Source: Diphasiastrum complanatum (Eukaryota; Streptophyta; Lycopodiopsida; Lycopodiales; Lycopodiaceae). Taken from it: a stretch of DNA of 64,000 bases. The notes below the pieces were generated by a model that saw nothing but the letters and a program-made list of their open reading frames with translations, did not search any database and was not told the DNA's origin. Every line of letters starts with the position of its first letter. The first letter of the stretch is position 1. The DNA lies in assembly GCA_029204225.1 (NCBI GenBank), contig MU832200.1, positions 1-64,000 on the forward strand, given 5' to 3'. Of this stretch, positions 57,890 to 64,000 are shown one piece after another. The position numbers were made by a program, and so were the translations under genes.

Positions 57890-60300
57890 ATTAGTCTACA
57901 CGTAGGTTTTCTCTGATGGTCTCGGAATACCAGAACAAAGTGGCAACGTAGCATCGAAGACCAAGCGATATGGAGCAACCCGAAATGACAGGGAACCTGA
58001 AGATCACCCTGACAAACAGTAGCTAGAACGGAGGCAATAACCCAAGCCATCAAGATATGATAAGCCTGACAATGAGCAACAATCCAAGGAACAGATAGAG
58101 AGCCACATGCATAATCATAGAGATATCCGCACCATAGGTGATCAATAATATGGAAAAACCAGCACCAATCAATAGGTCCAAATGAAAACCAAGCTATACG
58201 TAATAACCAAGAATGCCATATATCCATGGCTGAAAATGAAGCAGTAGTGTGAGCAATAGGTCCAAATGAAATCCAAGCGATACGTAATAACCAGGAATGC
58301 CAAATATCAAGAGGTAAAAAGGAATCAGTCGCATGAAAAACCTCTAATGCATAAAAAGCCCAAAAGTGTATACCATCGGCAAGGACTGTAGCAAACCTAT
58401 ATGTAAAAACACCAGGAGACTGAAGGATGCCCGTGTACTCATCTCGAAAGATCCCAATATATAAATACCCTAGATAAGTAATAGTGACCATCTGGCAAAT
58501 ATCCTCGGATGGAAAATGTGTAACGGTAAGGGCCAAAGGAGCATGAATCATTTCAGGAACCGTAGAAATATCATGAGGCAAATCACAAACCTCAAGCAGA
58601 GATCCATGGAGTAAAGTGAAAGAAGATACAACCTGATCACCAATAGCGAGGGAACCATCAAACGTGGACTCTTGAAGAACCCCATAGAAATCAGCAGGAA
58701 CATCGGCCATAACGGACTCAAGAGATGGAGATATAGAGACCAATGGAGAAGATACTGCACCAACCACCGAACCAGGAGGGCTATCTGAGATATGCGCAAA
58801 AGCAATAGTAGAAATACCACCAAGGTATACAGCCTCAATATCAATGAAACCAGGAATGACCACTGAATACGATATTTGTGAAGCAAGGCATATAGGCGCA
58901 AGGCACGCAGCAACAACCTGTAAATTTGGAGCAGCATCAACCTGAGAAAGAGGACCCGCGGATGGTGAAAGTGAAGCAGCAACTGATGTACTCTGAATAG
59001 AAAGAAGAGCTGCATCTTGAGCCTTTGGCAGGCTCCGCATAAACTACTTCCCGGTAACCAACTGATGAATAATATCGAAATAAGGAGCATAGGCGACAAC
59101 ATCTATAGCATGACACTCAGGAACATGAGTAGCATCAAAGTACTCAACAACAATATCAAATCATGCAACATCGGCAATAGTAGCAAGGCATACTATATCA
59201 GTATCAAAGCATGAAACAATATCATAGCATGCAACAACATCGGTAGCACCATCAAAGCATGCAACAGCATCATCAATAGTATCATAGCATGCTATATCAG
59301 TATCAAGGACCATATCAGCCGCAACCTGTATATGTGAATCAGCATCAGTAGGAACCTGTATATGTGAGTCTAACTCACTATGGGATACAATGACGAGCTC
59401 AAGTAGATCAATAACTATCTCAAGTAAATCAGGCAACTCGCTCATATTGTGTGATATAGAATCATCCTCATTTGTATCGCTAGCAATGTGTGAATCAACC
59501 TCATGTGAATCACTAGAAATGTGTGACTCTATCTCTAGTTGTCCTGCACAAGAAAATGGAACCTCGCATATGGAAGAGTGCTCACGAAAGAAATCAGAAG
59601 GAGTAGAACTCTCAAGACCTATAATACCACTCGTAAGAGCGATAGGAGGAACAATTACAGAATTATCATCGAAAAATATAAGAAGGCGAAGTACTGGTAG
59701 AAAGTCATGCCACTCAGAGATAGGCGGATGAGAATGGACATAGTCAAACCACTTCGACCTAGCAGAACCCTTTAAGAGAAAAATTGCATCAAGAATCTTA
59801 TTAGGACCTGGACAAGTTGGCCGAGAAGTATCAAAGTAATACTGTGAAGACATGGGAGCCATTTGTCGAACATATGTTTAGATGGTATATCACTATTAAA
59901 AACAAAAAGATAATCTAAGGGGATAGAGACCGAAAATCAGAAGTCATGATAAAAGATAAAATTAAAAGTAACGAAAAGAATATGTAACCCAATGATCCAA
60001 ATAATTTGGGTGGTTTTTATTTTTATATTTTATAATGGAGCGTAGAAAACAAAGAAAAAGTGAAAAACAAAATCGACGATAAAAATGAATTATGGAATTG
60101 AAACGCAAATGGAACGGAAACTAATAACAAATAACGAAAGACAAAATGGAAAATGCGATGGACAACACAAATTACAGTATGGAATGGAAATAACAAAACA
60201 ACAGCCACAGGCAGAAAGTTAAGCCAGGCAAGACACAAATCAAGTGGACGAACTAAAGGAGAGGACATAAGTCGTCACAACAGGTACGCCAATGAAAAGA
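57890..60300 (-). pseudogene. Third AGTTATGG-family internal region: gag-like frame, ACYD repeats and X
   Basis: One frame runs from 59862 to 57890 with only two stops (TGA near 59160, TAG near 59043, the latter a Gln codon in the inner element). The N-terminal part matches 30888-31560 (FLLKGSARSKWFDYVHSHPP), then degenerate ACYD/ACFD units (59180-59300), the post-protease FMRSLPKAQDAALLS, then X from IPGFIDIEAVYLGGIS to CHFVLVFRDHQ, where homology stops at about 57912. No LTR adjoins either end; leader sequence extends to about 60300. This is the least decayed X copy (57883-59040 open, 385 codons). Function unknown. Confidence 0.6.
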
Positions 60301-60429
60301 TGTAACAAATAGTGTAGGTGGTACCTCGCAACTACAAACGAGAGCGTGTTGAAAACGGTACTAAAATGAAGAGATACCGGGCAGCCACCAAATAGAGATA
60401 AAAAATGTTTTTGGGCCGCTTTGTACATC

Positions 60430-60620
60430 CGACCGCTTGACAATACAAGGCAGTATCAAATGGTTCACCATCATCTTGATTACTCACTTTCAAGCCCGTC
60501 TCCATGGGTGTAGCAACCAACTTGCAATCTTTCATCTTAAACCACTTCAAAATCTGCCCAATGTATCATTGTTGAGAGATGAAATTTCCAGCCCCTCCTT
60601 GCAAAAATTCAAGACCAAGG
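60430..60620 (-). pseudogene. Short Ty1/copia reverse transcriptase fragment
   Basis: LKWFKMKDCKLVATPMETGL followed by a Gly-Glu-Pro-Phe and YCQAVG segment matches the copia RT C-terminal region (Y...LL..F.M..CK...TP). Homology ends abruptly on both sides. Confidence 0.75.
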
Positions 60621-60675
60621 TCAAAGTGCACCAAGCCTAAATCTGAGGTATCATTGCAACAGCCTCTCCACCTCT

Positions 60676-63600
60676 TCTACAGTGGCTGATCTTGACACCT
60701 ATCTGTGTTCGGCTGATTTTCTACTTTTTGCAGAGACATATGAGTCTTCCACACACCCACTTCCGCACATTTCTGGTTTTCAGTGGATTTCTGCTCCACG
60801 ACCCATGCTACAGGGCAGGATACTTCGGGCCTCTGGTGGAGTTGCATGTTTGTACAGGTCGGTGTATACTCCTTCTATTCGGTTGGTGTCTCAGGATACT
60901 TATGGCCGTTACTTGTGGCTTCAGATTAATGCATCCTTCTTGGGGCTGGACCAGGACTTGTTTGTTGCAGCGTGCTACTTTGCTCCCTACACTTCAGTGT
61001 TTATGGATTTGGGAGGTGATCCTTTTCAGGCCCTTTCTGACGACGTTGCTAGACTCTCTCTACAGGGTTACATATTGCTTGCAGGGGACTTTAACGCACG
61101 CACAGCCGCTCGCCAGATTGAGTTCTATGTTGACACACTCTCTCTTCATTTGTTGAATACCTCTTATGTCCATTATTATCAGGTTTCATCAGCGACGGTT
61201 ACACTTTTTGGGGAATAGCTTTTGAGGTTGGCCCAAGCACACGGTCTCATTATCCTTAACGGTCTTCTTCAATGGCCATCCTCCTCTGCATATACTTGCC
61301 ACCCATTTGGTGGCGGTCACAGCGTAATGGACTATTTCATTGCATCTCCTGCTTTATTGCCCCTCCTGGCATCCTTCACCATCTCTACCCCCGTCCTCGC
61401 TGATCACTCTCTGCTCTAACTCTCCTTGTCCCCAGCACCAAGTCTGCCTTCTCCTCCACCTTCCCTCTTTGTTCGACCCACCCGCTATCGTATACCTCCT
61501 CATCAATCCCAGGCCTATGTTGCCCACGTCTCTCGTCTTCTGGACCACTTTCCTTCCTCCTCTGATGTCACTACCCAAGCCTCCTTTTTTACACACGCCT
61601 TGACTAGTGCCGCTCATGCCATTGCACTCCCTCGCCACTTCTCTTCTTATCATCGTACTCGTAATAAATGGTATGACAATGACTGTTCTTTCTTCGAGAA
61701 ATATGTCAAGTTCCTCAAATTCTCCAATTCTACACTTTCTTCTTCCACAGAAAAGCAGCTTCGCTCCCTTCTCCGCAAAAAGAAAGTGGCCTACTTTTCT
61801 TCCCGTTCCTCCTACATCCTTCGCTCCCTCCACTCTGCTTCCTCGGCTACTTTTTGGAAGATCTTTCTTCATAAGCCCCTATCCATTGCACCCATCCCTC
61901 TTCAATCCTGGGTCGACTATGCAACCAACCTATATACAACTGCTCAACCAATATTCTCTTTCTTCTCGTCCTACCCACTGTGACCTCTTTTCTCCTGACA
62001 TGGTTGAAGCCACCATCTGCAAACTCAAGAACAATCGTACGTCTGACATTGACCTCCTTTCAGCCGAGCTCCTCAAACCAATTGCCAAACTCACCTCCCC
62101 TTTCCTGGCCCACTGTTTCAACCGCTCTGTCGTTGATGGTTTCCCCATACCTTGGGCCACCAATCTCCTTCACCCCATTCTTAAAGCAGGCGATGCCATG
62201 AATGTCCACAATTAACGCACTATTATGATTGGTCATACCATGGCCAAGTTGTATGTGACTATTCTCCAGAACTTTGTGGCTGATTCTCGACTATTGTATG
62301 CGACTGGTCAGGCTGGCTTCCGTCGGGGTTATAGCACTCTTGATCATGTCCTCACTCTACGTACTATCATTGAGGAGGCAAAGCATATGGGCAAGAAGGT
62401 ATTTGCTTGCTTTGTGATCTCTCTAAGGCCTTTGATACTGTTCCTCGTCATCTTTTGATCAGCAAACTACGTCAGCTTGGCTTTTCCGATCTATTCTCGC
62501 GACAGTAATTGCTCTGTATGAGAGAGTTCTAGCACGTATTCGGCTGGGTACTGATTTGTCTTCTCCCATTCGTAGCACTGTTGGCGTCAAGCAAGGCTGT
62601 CCACTGTCCCCTCCGCTGTTTGCACTTTATATTGATGATCTTGAGCGCCTCATTCGTGAAGAAGGTGGAGATGGTTACCCGCTGGCTCATTTGCTCATCC
62701 CCATTCTGCTTTATGTTGATGACATTGTTCTGCTTTCTCCCTCACCAAAAGAGTTGCAGTGTCACTTACAGGTCTTACATCGGTTTTGTGTTGCTTGGGG
62801 TCTCTCTGTTAACTTAGAAAAGACGAAGATCATGATTTTCAACACCAATCGACAAAGCCTTCACAATTATCAATTCTTCTATGACGGCCAGGAAGTTGAC
62901 ATTATTGCCTCTTATACTTTCTCGGGAGTCCTGTTTACTGCGCCCCTTCTTGGTTTCCGACAGGCTACATTTGCGCACATTTCCTCCGGTCTTTCAGCAT
63001 TGGTCCAGTTCGAGCGTGGTTGTACAATGAATCATATTTTTGATCCCGCTACTAGATGCCAGTTGTTTCACACACGAGTGGTTCCAGCAGTGATGTATGC
63101 CTACGAGATCTGGTTGCCAGGACTTTCTCTCCGGGACTGGGCAGGCATTTCCCGCATTCAGGCCACTATGTTGGGTCGCATGATACGTGCCAAAACTACC
63201 ACCCCTCATGATATCCTATGTGCTGAGTTTGCTACTCCTCCGATCATCCTTGAGGGCTTTTTCCACCTTATTCTTTTTCTTTAGCAGATTCAGGAGATTC
63301 GTGCATCTCACCCAGATAGATACATAGTTGTTGCGGTTACTTCTTCACGTGTCCTAGCTGATTCCCATGCCAAGCTATCCTGGTACCAGCAGGCGTCTGA
63401 TCTCTTACGACATCTGGGCATCTCTATCATGGATCTTCCTCATGGTACGCATTCATATATCCGAGGCTATTATTTCGTCGATATATGCAGCAGACTTGGA
63501 GCTCCCTCCCACCTTCCCGCATTTGACTGAGCTATTACCAGACACACTTCCTCTCTCTGGATCCTTCTGGTTTGCCATTGTTGTCGCTCTATCTCTCATA

Positions 63601-64000
63601 GCCCCTATCACACGGCCTGCACTGTCGTCTTGGGCAGTTGCGCATTTCCTCTCATCAGCTTGCTATTGAGGCCGGTCGTGCATGGGATATCCCCCGGGAG
63701 CGTCGTCTATGTCGCTTGTGCTCGTTGCAAGAGGTGGAAGATGAAGCCCATTTCCTCTGTTGTATTGTGAGATACGGGGGAGGTATCATTGTCTCTTTCG
63801 CAATGGCCCGCATACACTTCACAGTTCTGTCTCCTATCCTGCTCGTTGCTTGGGACTTCTTGTTCGTGAGATGCTTACTCTCCGTCAGTCTCATATGTCT
63901 GTACCAGATCACCTGGGGTTAGACTCCCAGCAGCTGCTTCTCACTGCCTTCTTTCGGACTCGAGCACATGTTGATGACTCCGATGATGAGATTCCTATCC
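60676..64000 (+). pseudogene. LINE (APE endonuclease, reverse transcriptase, C-terminal finger), runs off window
   Basis: Frame 1 from 60682 gives the endonuclease: DFLLFAETYE, LLAGDFNART (about 61080) and VLADHSLL (about 61400, for the usual SDH), with stops at 61216 and 61417. A frameshift near 61980 leads to RT: AELLKPIAKLTSPF, GQAGFRRGYSTLDHV, then after another shift DLSKAFDTVPRHLL (about 62425), GVKQGCPLSPPLF (62585) and the catalytic YVDDIVLLS (62713). The thumb follows to 63284. A frame at 63638 carries RRLCRLCSLQEVEDEAHFLC, a CCHC-type C-terminal finger. The 5' end is truncated (no ORF1). At least five disruptions make it inactive. LINEs copy themselves by target-primed reverse transcription. 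Confidence 0.88.

Noticed and set aside
58548-59102. Leu-rich 184-residue minus-strand frame overlapping X
   Set aside because: A shifted-frame shadow; equivalent shadows occur at the same place in the other X copies, while the X frame carries the continuation from the protease-side sequence.

Overview
The window looks like nuclear DNA of a repeat-rich land plant. The grounds are spliced genes with GT..AG introns, LTR retrotransposons primed by initiator tRNA-Met, hAT (BED/DUF659) transposons, Ty1/copia, Ty3/gypsy chromoviruses, a LINE, and long CA/TA/CT microsatellites. I cannot name the species. There is no bacterial or organellar gene set, rRNA, tRNA gene or CRISPR. Most long open frames over simple repeats are artefacts.

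Layout. 1-4260: a decayed intron-bearing hAT transposase gene (minus) and its palindromic end. 4489-10252 (minus): the only gene I can reconstruct with confidence, ten phase-compatible exons of a plant F420-0:gamma-glutamyl ligase-like (CofE fold) protein, with a copia fragment in its largest intron. 12.2-16.7 kb: LTRs, a PBS and the chromodomain end of a gypsy element. 17.9-18.3 kb: two phase-matched candidate exons of an unidentified gene (minus). 19.6-24.5 kb: copia RNase H, a fold-back element, a second hAT fragment, and a solo LTR. 24.8-28.5 kb: a TGGC/GCCA-rich tandem array and about 1.5 kb of microsatellites.

30.3-39.7 kb is the most informative region. An LTR element is inserted into another copy of its own family, with a perfect CCTTG target duplication. 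The family has non-canonical LTR ends (AGTTA...TAACT). It keeps gag, protease, an integrase tail and a chromodomain, but the reverse transcriptase/RNase H/integrase core is replaced by a Trp/His/Phe-rich reading frame (called X here) that I do not recognise. A third copy of X lies at 57.9-60.3 kb (minus). 40-50 kb: degraded gypsy and copia polyproteins. 50-57.6 kb: a complete 2,989-bp copia-like element without pol, bounded by GTGAC duplications, inserted into the reverse transcriptase of an older copia; a second copy of its unknown ORF is at 50 kb. 60.7-64.0 kb: a 5'-truncated LINE that runs off the window.

The elements mostly record nested insertion and decay. Several in-frame stops fit C-to-T change at methylated sites. 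The non-autonomous LTR families presumably borrowed pol from relatives such as the decayed gypsy and copia copies here; that is inference. All coordinates were read by eye, so fragment edges are approximate unless a splice site, stop codon or target duplication fixes them.
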